A stretch of 64,000 nt of DNA, from assembly GCF_002223055.1 (NCBI RefSeq), contig NZ_NKFL01000005.1:806001-870000 (forward strand). Reading direction: 5' to 3'. Source of the DNA: Burkholderia sp. HI2500 (lineage in GTDB: Bacteria > Pseudomonadota > Gammaproteobacteria > Burkholderiales > Burkholderiaceae). The position numbers and the translations under genes are program-made. The notes beneath the pieces were generated by a model. That model searched no databases and had not been told where the DNA came from. It was given only the letters and a program-made list of their open reading frames with translations. This document shows positions 34,562 to 43,407 of the stretch, piece by piece. Position 1 is the first letter of the stretch; every line of letters starts with the position of its first letter.

Positions 34562-36157
34562 ATGAAGAAGAAACTGATCTGCCTGCTGGTGGCCGGCGCG
34601 TTACCGGGCATCGCGCTGGCCGACTCGACATCCGCCGAGATCAAGGCGCTGCAGGCGCAGGTCGCGGCGCTGCAGAAACAGATGAAGGCGATGCAGGCGC
34701 AACTGTCGGCGAAGGGCGGCCCCGCGACCGCCCAGGCCGGCACGAAGGCAGGGGTGGGCGTCGCGCCGGCCGCGGTGGCCGTCGACCCGGGCTCGCCGGA
34801 CTACGGCAAGGCGCAGGCCACGCTGACCAACGATGAGGTCGGCGAAATGAAGCAGCAGATCGCGAACCAGCAGCTGAAGGTCGACTCGCTGACGGACGCG
34901 GCCAACACGGGCCCGCTCGCCGGCCTGTCGGTGACGGGCTACATCGACCCGACCTACATGTACAACCGCGCGGCCGGCACGTCGTCGTTCCTGTTCGCGA
35001 ACCACGAGAACGCGTACAACTACTTCAACAGCACGTTCGGCGATCTCTACCTCGACATCAAGAAGACGTTCGGCGTCGGCCCGATGGCGCCGTCGGCGGA
35101 AATCACGCTGATGCCTAACCGCGGCAACGGCATCACGCTGCTGCAGAACTCGCGCGGCTCGATCACCGACAACCTGCTGAACACCGCGGTCATCAACGTG
35201 CCGATCACCGCCGAAACGACGCTGGTCGCCGGCCTGATCCCGAGCTTCGGCGGCTACGAGGTGCAGCAGTCGAACCAGATGCTCACGCTCACGCACAACC
35301 TGCTGTACGATTTCTCGGATCCGGGCAGCTACGTCGGGATCGGCGCGAACTACACGAAGGGCAACTGGGCGTGGAAGTTCTTCCTCGGCAACGAGCAGTA
35401 CCGCACGTACGGTTCGGTCACGCAGAAAGGCGTGAATGCGCTCGGCGACCCGATCACCACCAGCAACAAGGTGCCGACCTTCACCGCACGCGCGGACTAC
35501 ACGTGGTCGAGTGCGCTCGACATCGGCGGTTCGTTCAATATCGGTCGCCAGACGCTGTCGTCGGCAGCTGTGACAGATCCGGTTACCGGCCAACAAATCG
35601 GCGTCAACTACGGCCCGGGTGGTGCAGCACCGAGCGCGTACGGCTCGTTCTTCTTCGGTGAACTCGACGCGACCTACACGCTCGCCGACATTCAGTACAA
35701 CGCGGAAGTCGACTACGGCCGTCAGCAGCATGCGGCGTTCAACGGCGGGCTCGCGCAGTGGTACGGCCTGTCGCTGCTCGCGCACCGCAAGTTCAACGCG
35801 CCGGTGGTCGGCCGCATGGGCGTGACGCTGCGCTACGACCTGCTCGCCAACTCGAAGAACGGCGGCGGCGGCGGCGGCATCGCGCTGAACGGCAACGGGA
35901 TGGACCCGAGCAACGGCTTCGGCGTCGACGCGGACTGCCTCGCGCAGTCGAAGGCCGGCGGCGGCCTGGGCTTCGAGTGCAAGGGGGCCGTGCGCCAGGA
36001 TGTCGCGCTCGACCTGCTGTTCTATCCGACCCAGCAGATCACCGTGAAGGTCGAATACCGCCACGACTGGGCGAACAACAAGGTGTTCCTGCGCAACGAC
36101 GGATCGTATGGCAAGTCCAACGACCTGCTCGCGACGCAGTTCATCTATTCGTTCTGA
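34562..36157 (+). CDS. DUF3138 family outer-membrane protein
   Basis: A 531-residue exported protein. Signal peptide: MKKKLICLLVAGALPGIALA (cleavage at about 20). Residues 23-60 form a heptad-rich coiled coil (SAEIKALQAQVAALQKQMKAMQAQL). The rest is rich in alternating hydrophobic strands with aromatic girdles and ends in FIYSF, so it is a probable beta-barrel with a C-terminal Phe. This matches DUF3138 proteins, putative outer-membrane porin-like proteins with unknown substrate. AAGGAG ahead of the ATG at 34562 fixes the start. It sits between potI and puuB and ends with a strong terminator, so a role in letting polyamines cross the outer membrane is plausible but unproven. Confidence 0.85.
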   Translation: MKKKLICLLVAGALPGIALADSTSAEIKALQAQVAALQKQMKAMQAQLSAKGGPATAQAGTKAGVGVAPAAVAVDPGSPDYGKAQATLTNDEVGEMKQQIANQQLKVDSLTDAANTGPLAGLSVTGYIDPTYMYNRAAGTSSFLFANHENAYNYFNSTFGDLYLDIKKTFGVGPMAPSAEITLMPNRGNGITLLQNSRGSITDNLLNTAVINVPITAETTLVAGLIPSFGGYEVQQSNQMLTLTHNLLYDFSDPGSYVGIGANYTKGNWAWKFFLGNEQYRTYGSVTQKGVNALGDPITTSNKVPTFTARADYTWSSALDIGGSFNIGRQTLSSAAVTDPVTGQQIGVNYGPGGAAPSAYGSFFFGELDATYTLADIQYNAEVDYGRQQHAAFNGGLAQWYGLSLLAHRKFNAPVVGRMGVTLRYDLLANSKNGGGGGGIALNGNGMDPSNGFGVDADCLAQSKAGGGLGFECKGAVRQDVALDLLFYPTQQITVKVEYRHDWANNKVFLRNDGSYGKSNDLLATQFIYSF

Positions 36158-36167
36158 CGCAGCCCGC

Positions 36168-36209
36168 GCGGGACGCCGTGCCGCACGCACGGCGTCCCGC
36201 GCCGTTTTT
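36168..36209 (+). terminator. Terminator after the DUF3138 gene
   Basis: A 14-bp perfect stem (gcgggacgccgtgc / gcacggcgtcccgc) with a 5-base loop, followed after four bases by TTTTT. It ends the puuD-to-DUF3138 transcript and implies that the puuB genes have a separate or read-through promoter. Confidence 0.88.
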
Positions 36210-36268
36210 ACCGGCCGGACGACGGTGCGCGATGCACCGCCGCCGGCTGCAACGAGGGAGCCGGATTC

Positions 36269-37573
36269 ATGACGCAGTCTTTCACCCGCCGCGCCGATGC
36301 GCTCGCGCGCGACTCGTACTACGAAGCGACGGCCGTGCGCCCCGCCGTGGACGACCCGGCGCTCGACGGGACGATCGACGTCGACGTCTGCGTGATCGGC
36401 GCCGGCTTCGCGGGCCTGTCGACCGCGCTCGACTGCCGTGCGCGCGGGCTGTCCGTCGCGGTGATCGACGCGCACCGGCCCGGCTGGGGTGCGTCGGGCC
36501 GCAACGGCGGCCAGGCGATCACCGGCTTCGCGAAGGACGAGGAAGTCGAGCGGCAGCTCGGCGCCGACGGCGCGCGCGCCGCGTGGTCGCTGTCGCTCGA
36601 CGGCGTCGCGTTGATCGCCGAGCGGATCGCGCGCTACGGGATCGACTGCGACTTCACGCGCGGCTACCTGACGGTCGCGACGAAACCGCGCCGCATCGAC
36701 GACCTGCACGCGTGGATGGACGCAGCGACCCAGCGCTGGGGCCATCCGTCGCTGTCATGGCTCGACACCGGCGAGATCCGCGCGCGCATCGCATCGACAC
36801 GCTATCTCGCGGGCGTCTACGATCCGCTGTCGGGCCACCTGCATCCGCTCAAGTACTGCCTCGGCCTGGCCGATGCCGCGCGCCGCGAAGGCGTCGCGCT
36901 GTACGCGCATACGTCCGCGCTCGACGTCGTGCGCGGCGAGCGGCCCATCGTGCGCACGCCAACCGGCGACGTGCGCTGCCGCTTCGTCGTGTCGTGCTGC
37001 AACGCGGGCCCCGGCGGCGTGCTGCCGGCCGCGACGGCCGCCCGCATCGCGCCGATCGCGTCGTACATCATCGCGACCGAGCCGCTCGGCCTGGCGCGCG
37101 CCGACGCGCTGATCGCGCAGCGCGAAGCCGTATGCGACAACAACTTCTTCCTCGACTATTTCCGGCTGTCGGCCGACCACCGGATGCTGTTCGGCGGCCG
37201 CGCGAATTCGGCCGGCGCGTCGCCCGCCACGCTCGCCGAAACGATCCGGCGCCGCATGGTCGGCGTGTTCCCGCAGCTCGGTGACGTGCGCGTCGACCAC
37301 GCTTGGGGCGGCTTCGTCGACGTCACGCGCAACCGTGCGCCGGATTTCGGCGCGCTCGATCCGAACTTCTTCTACGTCCAGGGCTTCAGCGGCCATGGCG
37401 TCGCGCTCACCGGCATCGCCGGACGCGCGGTCGCCGGCGCGATCGCGGGCGACACACGCGCGTTCGACCTGTTCGCGCGCATGCGTCACCGGCGCTTCCC
37501 CGGCGGCGACGCATGGCGGCAACCCGCGCTCGAACTCGGGATGCTGTACCACCGCGTGCGCGAGCTATTCTGA
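36269..37573 (+). CDS. puuB: FAD-dependent oxidoreductase, gamma-glutamylputrescine oxidase type (copy 1)
   Basis: A 434-residue DAO/GlyOx-family flavoprotein. The dinucleotide-binding motif is VCVIGAGFAGLSTALDCRARG (residues 44-64), followed by GWGASGRNGGQAITGF, the PuuB signature. Further conserved blocks are YDPLSGHLHPLKYCLGLADAA and VDHAWGGFVDVTRNRAPDFG, with the C-terminal FAD segment FFYVQGFSGHGVALTGIAGRAVA. It should oxidise gamma-glutamylputrescine to gamma-glutamyl-gamma-aminobutyraldehyde plus H2O2. GAGGGAG lies ahead of the ATG. It is 25 bp upstream of a paralogue of the same size. Confidence 0.88.
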   Translation: MTQSFTRRADALARDSYYEATAVRPAVDDPALDGTIDVDVCVIGAGFAGLSTALDCRARGLSVAVIDAHRPGWGASGRNGGQAITGFAKDEEVERQLGADGARAAWSLSLDGVALIAERIARYGIDCDFTRGYLTVATKPRRIDDLHAWMDAATQRWGHPSLSWLDTGEIRARIASTRYLAGVYDPLSGHLHPLKYCLGLADAARREGVALYAHTSALDVVRGERPIVRTPTGDVRCRFVVSCCNAGPGGVLPAATAARIAPIASYIIATEPLGLARADALIAQREAVCDNNFFLDYFRLSADHRMLFGGRANSAGASPATLAETIRRRMVGVFPQLGDVRVDHAWGGFVDVTRNRAPDFGALDPNFFYVQGFSGHGVALTGIAGRAVAGAIAGDTRAFDLFARMRHRRFPGGDAWRQPALELGMLYHRVRELF

Positions 37574-37598
37574 GTCAAACTCCTCCGTTATCCTGACC

Positions 37599-38900
37599 AT
37601 GCAGACATTCGCCAACCAGCCGCACGTCGCGTCCTACTACGCGGCGACCGCCAACGATACGACCCGCCACGCGCCGCTCGCCGGCACGATCGATGCCGAC
37701 GTGTGCGTGATCGGCGCGGGCCTCACGGGCCTGTCCGCCGCGCTCAATCTCGCCGAGCGCGGCCATTCGGTGACCGTGCTCGAGGCGTCGCGGGTCGGAT
37801 GGGCAGCGAGCGGCCGCAACGGCGGCCAGCTGATCGGCGGGTTCGCGTGCGACATCGACACGTTCGGGCAGTTCATGCCGGAAGGCGACGTGAAGCGCAT
37901 CTGGGACATGGGGCTCGAAACGCTGTCGCTCGTGAAGTCGCGCATCGCGCAGCACGACATCGACTGCGCGCTGGTGCCCGGCTACCTGACCGCCGCGAAC
38001 ACCGAGCGCGACGCCGACGGCCTGAAACGCTGGCGCGACGAAGCCGCGAAGCGCTTCGGCTACGACCGCTTCCACTTCGTCGAAGCCGACGAACTCGGCG
38101 ACTACGTGCAGTCCGAGCGCTATTGCGGCGGCCTGTACGACCCGGACAGCGGCCACCTCCATCCGCTCAACTACACGCTCGGCCTCGCCCGCGCGGCGAC
38201 CGACGCGGGCGTGCGCATCCACGAGGACAGCTGCGTGACGCGCGTGCGCGACGTCGCGGGCGGCCATGTCGTCGAGACGAGCGGCGGCAACGTGCGCGCG
38301 CGTTTCGTCGTGCTCGCGTGCAATACCTTCGTCGGCACGCTCGCGCCCGCGCTGTCGAGGAAGATCATGCCGGTCGGCACCTACGTGATCGCGACCGAGC
38401 CGCTCGGCGACGCGCGCGCCGCCGCGCTGATGCCCGCGCGCGCGGCGATCTGCGACAGCCGCTTCGTGCTCGACTATTTCCGGCCGGCGCCCGACACGCG
38501 GCTCGTGTGGGGCGGCAAGGTCAGCTATTCGACGCGGGAGCCGCGCGATCTCGCGGCGGCAATGCGCGCGGACATGCTGAAGACGTTCCCGCAGTTGGCG
38601 GACGTGAAGGTCGACTACGCGTGGGGCGGCTTCGTCGACATCACGATGAACCGCGCGCCGCACTTCGGCCGCATCGCGCCGACGATGTATTTCGCGCAGG
38701 GGTTCTCGGGGCACGGCGTGAACACGACCGCGCTTGCGGGCAAGCTGATCGCCGAGGCGATCAACGGGCAGGCGAGCCGCTTCGACCTGTTCGACAAGAT
38801 CCGCCATCGCGACTTCCCCGGCGGCGAGGCGCTGCGCACGCCGGCGCTGGTGCTCGCGATGAGCTGGTACCGGCTGCTCGACGCATTCGGCGTGCATTGA
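37599..38900 (+). CDS. puuB: FAD-dependent oxidoreductase, gamma-glutamylputrescine oxidase type (copy 2)
   Basis: A 433-residue paralogue of the gene before it: VCVIGAGLTGLSAALNLAERG, GWAASGRNGGQLIGGF, YDPDSGHLHPLNYTLGLARAA, VDYAWGGFVDITMNRAPHFG and FAQGFSGHGVNTTALAGKLIAEA. I place the start at 37599 (MQTFANQPHVASYYAAT); the open frame upstream only extends into copy 1 out of register. The two copies share all motifs but differ widely in between, so this is an old duplication. Copy 2 looks closer to canonical PuuB. The two may divide substrates such as different gamma-glutamyl amines. Confidence 0.88.
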   Translation: MQTFANQPHVASYYAATANDTTRHAPLAGTIDADVCVIGAGLTGLSAALNLAERGHSVTVLEASRVGWAASGRNGGQLIGGFACDIDTFGQFMPEGDVKRIWDMGLETLSLVKSRIAQHDIDCALVPGYLTAANTERDADGLKRWRDEAAKRFGYDRFHFVEADELGDYVQSERYCGGLYDPDSGHLHPLNYTLGLARAATDAGVRIHEDSCVTRVRDVAGGHVVETSGGNVRARFVVLACNTFVGTLAPALSRKIMPVGTYVIATEPLGDARAAALMPARAAICDSRFVLDYFRPAPDTRLVWGGKVSYSTREPRDLAAAMRADMLKTFPQLADVKVDYAWGGFVDITMNRAPHFGRIAPTMYFAQGFSGHGVNTTALAGKLIAEAINGQASRFDLFDKIRHRDFPGGEALRTPALVLAMSWYRLLDAFGVH

Positions 38901-38918
38901 CCGGGTCACATCAACGAG

Positions 38919-38945
38919 AAACGGCCGCGTCGAAGCGCAGCCGTT
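38919..38945. terminator. Hairpin between convergent puuB copy 2 and gor
   Basis: Stem aacggccgcg / cgcagccgtt (nine Watson-Crick pairs and one G-T) with a 6-base loop. T-runs on either side are short, so it is a moderate terminator candidate serving both genes. Confidence 0.55.
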
Positions 38946-38975
38946 CCGTTGTTGCCGTGCGCCGACGCGCCCCCG

Positions 38976-40334
38976 CTAATCCGCCACCTTCTGCCGCATC
39001 GTCACGAACTCCTCGGCCGCGGTCGGGTGAATGCCGATCGTGTCGTCGAACTGCGCCTTCGTCGCACCCGCGCGAATCGCGATCGCGATGCCCTGGATGA
39101 TCTCGCCCGCATCGCGGCCGACCATGTGCGCGCCGACCACGCGCTGGCTGTCGCGCGCGACGACGAGCTTCATCAGCGTGCGCTCGTCGCGGCCCGACAG
39201 CGTGTGACGCAGCGCCTTGAACGACGTGCGGTAGATATCGACGTCGCCGTCGTACAGGTCGCGCGCGGTCGACTCGGTGAGCCCGACCGTCGCGACCTCG
39301 GGCTGGCTGAACACCGCCGACGGCACCCATTCGTGATCGGCCGCGACGCGCGACCCGCCGAACAGCGTGCGGGCGAGCAACCCGCCGTCGCGCGTCGCGA
39401 CCGGCGTGAGCTGCGGCCGCGACGTGACGTCGCCGATCGCGTGGATCGACGGCACCGACGTCGCCGAATACGCATCGACGGCGATCGCGCCACGCGCGTC
39501 GAGCATCACGCCCGCCTGCTCGAGCCCGAGGCCGTCGACGTTCGGCACGCGGCCGGTCGCATACAGCACCTGGTCGTACGGCCCGTGCCGTGCCGCGCCG
39601 ACGCGCACGCTCAGCGTGCCGTCGTCCGCGCGCTCGATCGACTCGACCACCGAGCGTGCATGGATCGTGACACCCTGTTTCGTCATCTCGTCGGTCAGGA
39701 ACTGGCGCACGTCGTCGTCGAAGCCGCGCAGGATCTTCTCGCCGCGATAGAACAGGTCGACGTGGCTGCCGAAGCCGTTGAAGATGCCCGCGAACTCGAC
39801 CGCGATATAGCCGCCGCCGACCACCGCGATGCGCTTGGGGCACGCGGCAAGCGACAGCGCCTCGCGCGACGTGATCGCATGCCCGATGCCGGGCCGCGCC
39901 GGCATCGACGGGCGCGAGCCGGTCGCGATCGCGATGTGGCGCGCACGGATCGTGCGCTCGCCGATCGCGACCGTGTGCGCATCGACGAGCGTCGCGCGCC
40001 CCGCGTGCATCTCGACGCCCGATTGCCGCAGCAGGTTGATGTAGATGTCGCTGAGCCGGTTGATCTCGCGATCCTTCGCGGCGATCAGCGCGGGCCAGTC
40101 GAGCGTGCCGGCGCCGAAGCTCCAGCCGAAGCCCTTCGCGTCCTCGACTTCATGCGGGTAGTGCGATGCGTAGACGAGCAGCTTCTTCGGAATGCAGCCG
40201 CGCAGCACGCAGGTGCCGCCGATCTGCTCTTCTTCCGCAATGCCGACGTGCGCGCCGTATGACGCGGACATGCGTGCGAGCCGCACGCCGCCCGAGCCGG
40301 CGCCGATGACGAACAGGTCGTAGTCGAAATCCAT
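38976..40334 (-). CDS. gor: Glutathione-disulfide reductase
   Basis: A 452-residue NADPH-dependent flavoprotein disulfide reductase. The FAD motif is FVIGAGSGGVRLAR (residues 8-21). The redox-active disulfide is in GGTCVLRGCIPKKLL (about residues 39-53). The NADPH motif is VVGGGYIAVEFAGIFNGFG, and the dimer-interface catalytic His-Glu pair lies in IGIHPTAAEEFVTMR near the C-terminus. The spacing CVLRGC and the HPTAAEE ending identify glutathione reductase over lipoamide dehydrogenase. GAGGGA lies upstream of the ATG. It stands alone, convergent with puuB copy 2. Confidence 0.93.
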   Translation of the reverse strand: MDFDYDLFVIGAGSGGVRLARMSASYGAHVGIAEEEQIGGTCVLRGCIPKKLLVYASHYPHEVEDAKGFGWSFGAGTLDWPALIAAKDREINRLSDIYINLLRQSGVEMHAGRATLVDAHTVAIGERTIRARHIAIATGSRPSMPARPGIGHAITSREALSLAACPKRIAVVGGGYIAVEFAGIFNGFGSHVDLFYRGEKILRGFDDDVRQFLTDEMTKQGVTIHARSVVESIERADDGTLSVRVGAARHGPYDQVLYATGRVPNVDGLGLEQAGVMLDARGAIAVDAYSATSVPSIHAIGDVTSRPQLTPVATRDGGLLARTLFGGSRVAADHEWVPSAVFSQPEVATVGLTESTARDLYDGDVDIYRTSFKALRHTLSGRDERTLMKLVVARDSQRVVGAHMVGRDAGEIIQGIAIAIRAGATKAQFDDTIGIHPTAAEEFVTMRQKVAD

Positions 40335-40423
40335 CGCATTCCCTCATCGCAGTTCGGATGACGGCACGATAGCAAGATTCCGGCATTCTTGCGGCGCACG
40401 GTGCAGCCCGGCGCCCGCCCAAT

Positions 40424-40454
40424 AAAAAACGGCGAGAGACGTTGCCTCTCGCCG
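40424..40454 (-). terminator. Terminator of the small acidic-protein gene
   Basis: Stem cggcgagag / ctctcgccg with a 7-base loop. On the minus strand it is followed by TTTTTT. It lies 125 bp past the stop of the gene at 40579. Confidence 0.85.
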
Positions 40455-40578
40455 GTCAAACCAGCTGCCGGGTGTGTCATGCGTCACCGATCGACCGCAT
40501 GCCCGACCTGCCGGCTGCGCGGCACCGATCCGCCCGGGCGCGCGAAGAGCGCGCCCACGGCCGGACCAGCCGCCATGC

Positions 40579-40803
40579 TCATGCCTGCGACGTGTCGCTG
40601 CCGTCCGTCGCCTGCGTGTCGTCTGCCTGCTGCGGCTGCTCTTCCTTCTTCTCGAGCATGCCTTCGATCGCTTCCGCACCCTTGAAGCCGGCGACGGCGG
40701 CGGCCGCCTTGGTCAGCAGGCCCGCATCCGGATCCAGCTTTTCCGCGCCTTCGACAGCAGCGACTGCGCCAGCGATTTCACCCACGGTGTTCAGGATACC
40801 CAT
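40579..40803 (-). CDS. Small acidic protein of unknown function
   Basis: A 74-residue protein with an Ala-rich amphipathic or weakly hydrophobic N-terminal half (MGILNTVGEIAGAVAAVEGAEKL, LLTKAAAAVAGFKGAEAIEGML) and a hydrophilic acidic tail rich in Gln, Asp and Ser. The ATG at 40803 has AAGGGG at the right distance (aaaggggatgacgATG); the ATG two codons earlier abuts that site and is unlikely. Its own terminator supports that it is expressed. No family is recognised. Confidence 0.75.
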   Translation of the reverse strand: MGILNTVGEIAGAVAAVEGAEKLDPDAGLLTKAAAAVAGFKGAEAIEGMLEKKEEQPQQADDTQATDGSDTSQA

Positions 40804-41178
40804 CGTCATCCCCTTTCAAGAAAATCGTGAGCGCATCGTCCCACGAAAAAAACCGGCGGACCGCGATTGTCATCACCGGATACACAAGTTACGCACCAGG
40901 CCGGCCGCACTCGCCGAGCGCAACCGGAACGACGCACGCGCGCGCCAGGCGGCACGCAACGGGCGATGCACGCAGCGTAGCGGAAAGCCGTCGCGCGCAC
41001 TGTAAAAGTATGTTCTGGATTGCCGACGAAACCCTTACGGCGCGGGGGTCTCGTGATGAAGCATTCGCCGAATAGTCGTGCGCGCGTATGAAGGTCGCGT
41101 GACGAAAAAAAAGAGGCGCCTCGCGGCGCCCCTTCGATGCAGGCCGGACGACTGCCGGCCGATGCGTTCCGACGTTCG
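40804..41178. other. Intergenic region between porin 2 and the small acidic-protein gene
   Basis: This 375-bp region contains the porin-2 terminator (41105-41134) and, further on, the promoter region of the small gene. No gene is apparent. Confidence 0.5.
41105..41134 (-). terminator. Terminator of porin 2
   Basis: Stem core ggcgcc / ggcgcc with a tcgc loop, extended by outer pairs with one mismatch. On the minus strand it is followed by eight T residues. Confidence 0.85.
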
Positions 41179-42300
41179 TCAGAAGATATTGCGCAGGCCG
41201 ATCGCGATGCCGGTCTGGTTGCTGCGACCCGGCAGCTCGACGTTCGCCGCGCCGTTCGTCTTGTTGAAGTCGACGGTGCCGTAGACTTCCGTGCGCTTGC
41301 TGAGCGCGTACTCGGCAATGCCGACGATCGCGTAGCGGTTGCCGCTCGCGAGCGTGCCGTTGGTGGTCATCGCGTTGCGCATGTGGTCGTAGTAGAACGC
41401 GCCCGTCAGCGTCAGCGGCGCGCTGACCTGCCAGCTCACGCCCGCGAACGGACCGTCGTCGATCCGGCCGGTGCCCTTCGCGACCGGAATCGTCTGCTGT
41501 GCGAGCAGGCTGTCGACGAAGCCCGTGTCGTCCTTCGAGCGCAGGTAGCCCGCGTAGATCTTCGCCTTGCTGAACGCATACACGACGTTCGCGTGGTAGA
41601 TCGTCTGCTTGCGCGCCGAGTTGTCGCTGTTCTGCTGCGCGCCGGCCGCGATGCTGAGCGGGCCCATCACGTACGACAGCGACACGCCCCACGCATTGCC
41701 CTTGCCCAGCGAACCCGGGATCTGGCCCGAGAAGCCGCCCGCGCCGGTCGATTCGTAGTTGGTGCCGGTCGAGTACATCGCCTTCGCGGTCAGGCCTTCG
41801 AACTTGCCGGTGTACTTGATCTGGTTGTCCGCATACAGGCCGCCGCCGAGTGCGACCGGCAGCCATGCGTTTTCGAGGTAGTTGCCGACCGTCAGCGGAT
41901 CGTAGGTATCCGACAGCAGGTCGAACAGCGGCGTCTTCTGGCGGCCGAGGGTCACCGTGCCGTACGGGCTCTGCAGGCCGACGTACGCTGCGCGGTTGAA
42001 CAGGCGGCCGCTGTCGGCGAAGGCGCCGTTCTGCAGGTTCACGCCGCTCTCGAGGTTGAACACGGCCTTCAGGCCGCCGCCGAGGTCTTCCGTGCCGTAG
42101 ATGCCGAAGCGGCTGTTCGTGATCGCGCCGTTGGTCATCGACAGCAGGCCGTCGTTCTTGGCGTTGGCGTTGGTCAGGTAACGGATGCTGGCGTCGGCGA
42201 CGCCCCAGAGCGTGACCGAGCTTTGTGCGGCCGCATACTGGCTGGCAAATGCGAGCGCGGCGCCCCCTGCGATGGCTGCGAGTCGGGTGGTCTGCTTCAT
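41179..42300 (-). CDS. Gram-negative porin (Burkholderia trimeric type), second copy
   Basis: A 373-residue outer-membrane porin. Signal peptide MKQTTRLAAIAGGAALAFASQYAAA, then QSSVTLWGVADASIRYLTN. Family segments are SRFGIYGTEDLGGGLKAVFNLESG and NRAAYVGLQSPYGTVTLGRQKTPLFDLL. It ends in Phe (GIAIGLRNIF). AAGGAAAG precedes the ATG at 42300. It belongs to the same family as the porin at 3493 but differs in most loops and has the longer L3-side segment typical of OpcP-like porins. It is monocistronic, with a strong terminator at 41105-41134. Confidence 0.93.
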   Translation of the reverse strand: MKQTTRLAAIAGGAALAFASQYAAAQSSVTLWGVADASIRYLTNANAKNDGLLSMTNGAITNSRFGIYGTEDLGGGLKAVFNLESGVNLQNGAFADSGRLFNRAAYVGLQSPYGTVTLGRQKTPLFDLLSDTYDPLTVGNYLENAWLPVALGGGLYADNQIKYTGKFEGLTAKAMYSTGTNYESTGAGGFSGQIPGSLGKGNAWGVSLSYVMGPLSIAAGAQQNSDNSARKQTIYHANVVYAFSKAKIYAGYLRSKDDTGFVDSLLAQQTIPVAKGTGRIDDGPFAGVSWQVSAPLTLTGAFYYDHMRNAMTTNGTLASGNRYAIVGIAEYALSKRTEVYGTVDFNKTNGAANVELPGRSNQTGIAIGLRNIF

Positions 42301-42652
42301 GAGCTTTCCTTTTTGTAGGTGTCTCCATTCATGGCCGGCCGCGTGCGCAGCCGGGTGGCGATCGCTCACGTTCTTGGCGCGCGCGATGTGGGCTGAATCA
42401 TATGACGAGTGCCATCGCTGAAAGAAATTGAAATGCGCGGTAACGGCGGAACTGTCGCCCGCGCACAACGCTGCGCGCGGCAACGCGCATCCGGCGGGCA
42501 TCGGGCGCCGCACGGCAGCGGCCGCGAGCGCGGCTGACGGTGCGTCGGGTCGGTCAGGATCGCGCGGCAGGTGCCGCGGAACGGGCGCGCGCGGGCACGC
42601 CCGGGGGCGCACGCTGGGGGCACACGCAGGGGTGCGCCCTCGGGAGGCGCGG
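42301..42652. other. Intergenic region ahead of porin 2
   Basis: This 352-bp gap holds the porin leader and promoter. The half nearest the DUF1275 stop is GC-rich and featureless. I see no gene and no clear -35/-10 pair. Confidence 0.4.
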
Positions 42653-43351
42653 TCACACCGCCGCCGGCCCGCCGTCGGCCGTGTGCCGGCGCCACGCGCG
42701 CCGCACGATTTCCGCGAACGCGCCGACGAGCAACAGCACGGCGCCCCACAGCGCGACCTCCGGCACGAGTCGCGTGACGAGGCCGCCGACCACCGCGCCG
42801 GCCAGGAAGCAGAAGCTGATCGTCGCGAGCATCGCCGAGTCGTGCAGCGCACCCGCGTCGTAGCGCGGGATCAACCCGACGAACAGCTTCTGCGCGGCGC
42901 GCCGCAGGTTGCCGGTGGTCATCACCGACGTGTACGACAGTTCCTCGAGATGGGTGAACGACAGCGTCTGCAGCGTCGCGACGAACGAGATGCCCGGAAT
43001 CAGCCACGCGCTCGACGCGCCGACGAGGCCGCTCGCGGCGACACCGAGAAAGACGATCTCGACGAGCAGGCTCGCGAACGCCGTGTGCTTCATCCAGCCG
43101 CGCTGCGCGGCAAGCCCGAGCAGGTGCGCGACGAACACCGCGATCGTGAAGCCGACGAGCGGCGGCACGTGATGCAGCGCGGCGGCCCATTCGCCGGCCG
43201 ACAGGTTGATGCCGAGCAGCGCGACGTTGCCGGTCATCGTGTTCGCGAACACGTGGCCATGGCCGACATACGTATACGCGTCGAGATAGCCGCCGGACAG
43301 CGTCAGCAACGCGGCGACAGTGAGATTGCGGCTGGCGCCGTCGAGATCCAT
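42653..43351 (-). CDS. DUF1275 (YoaK-like) membrane protein
   Basis: A 232-residue inner-membrane protein with about six hydrophobic segments. DUF1275 hallmarks are LLTLSGGYLDAYTYVGHGHVFANTMTGNVALLG near the N-terminus, LSFTHLEELSYTSVMTTGNLRRAAQ in the middle, and the C-terminal SFCFLAGAVVGGL. The function of the family is unknown. The start at 43351 (MDLDGAS) has GGGAGG upstream; the open frame extends 12 codons further without a ribosome site. Confidence 0.9.
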   Translation of the reverse strand: MDLDGASRNLTVAALLTLSGGYLDAYTYVGHGHVFANTMTGNVALLGINLSAGEWAAALHHVPPLVGFTIAVFVAHLLGLAAQRGWMKHTAFASLLVEIVFLGVAASGLVGASSAWLIPGISFVATLQTLSFTHLEELSYTSVMTTGNLRRAAQKLFVGLIPRYDAGALHDSAMLATISFCFLAGAVVGGLVTRLVPEVALWGAVLLLVGAFAEIVRRAWRRHTADGGPAAV

Positions 43352-43407
43352 CGAGCCTCCCGTGAAGATTCGCGCAGTATGGCGCACGGGCGGTCAAAGT
43401 GCGCCGG

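Noticed and set aside
42366..43397. 343-residue minus-strand open frame over the DUF1275 gene
   Set aside because: It is an Arg/Ala/His-rich frame shadow of the DUF1275 gene, which has clear motifs and a ribosome site.
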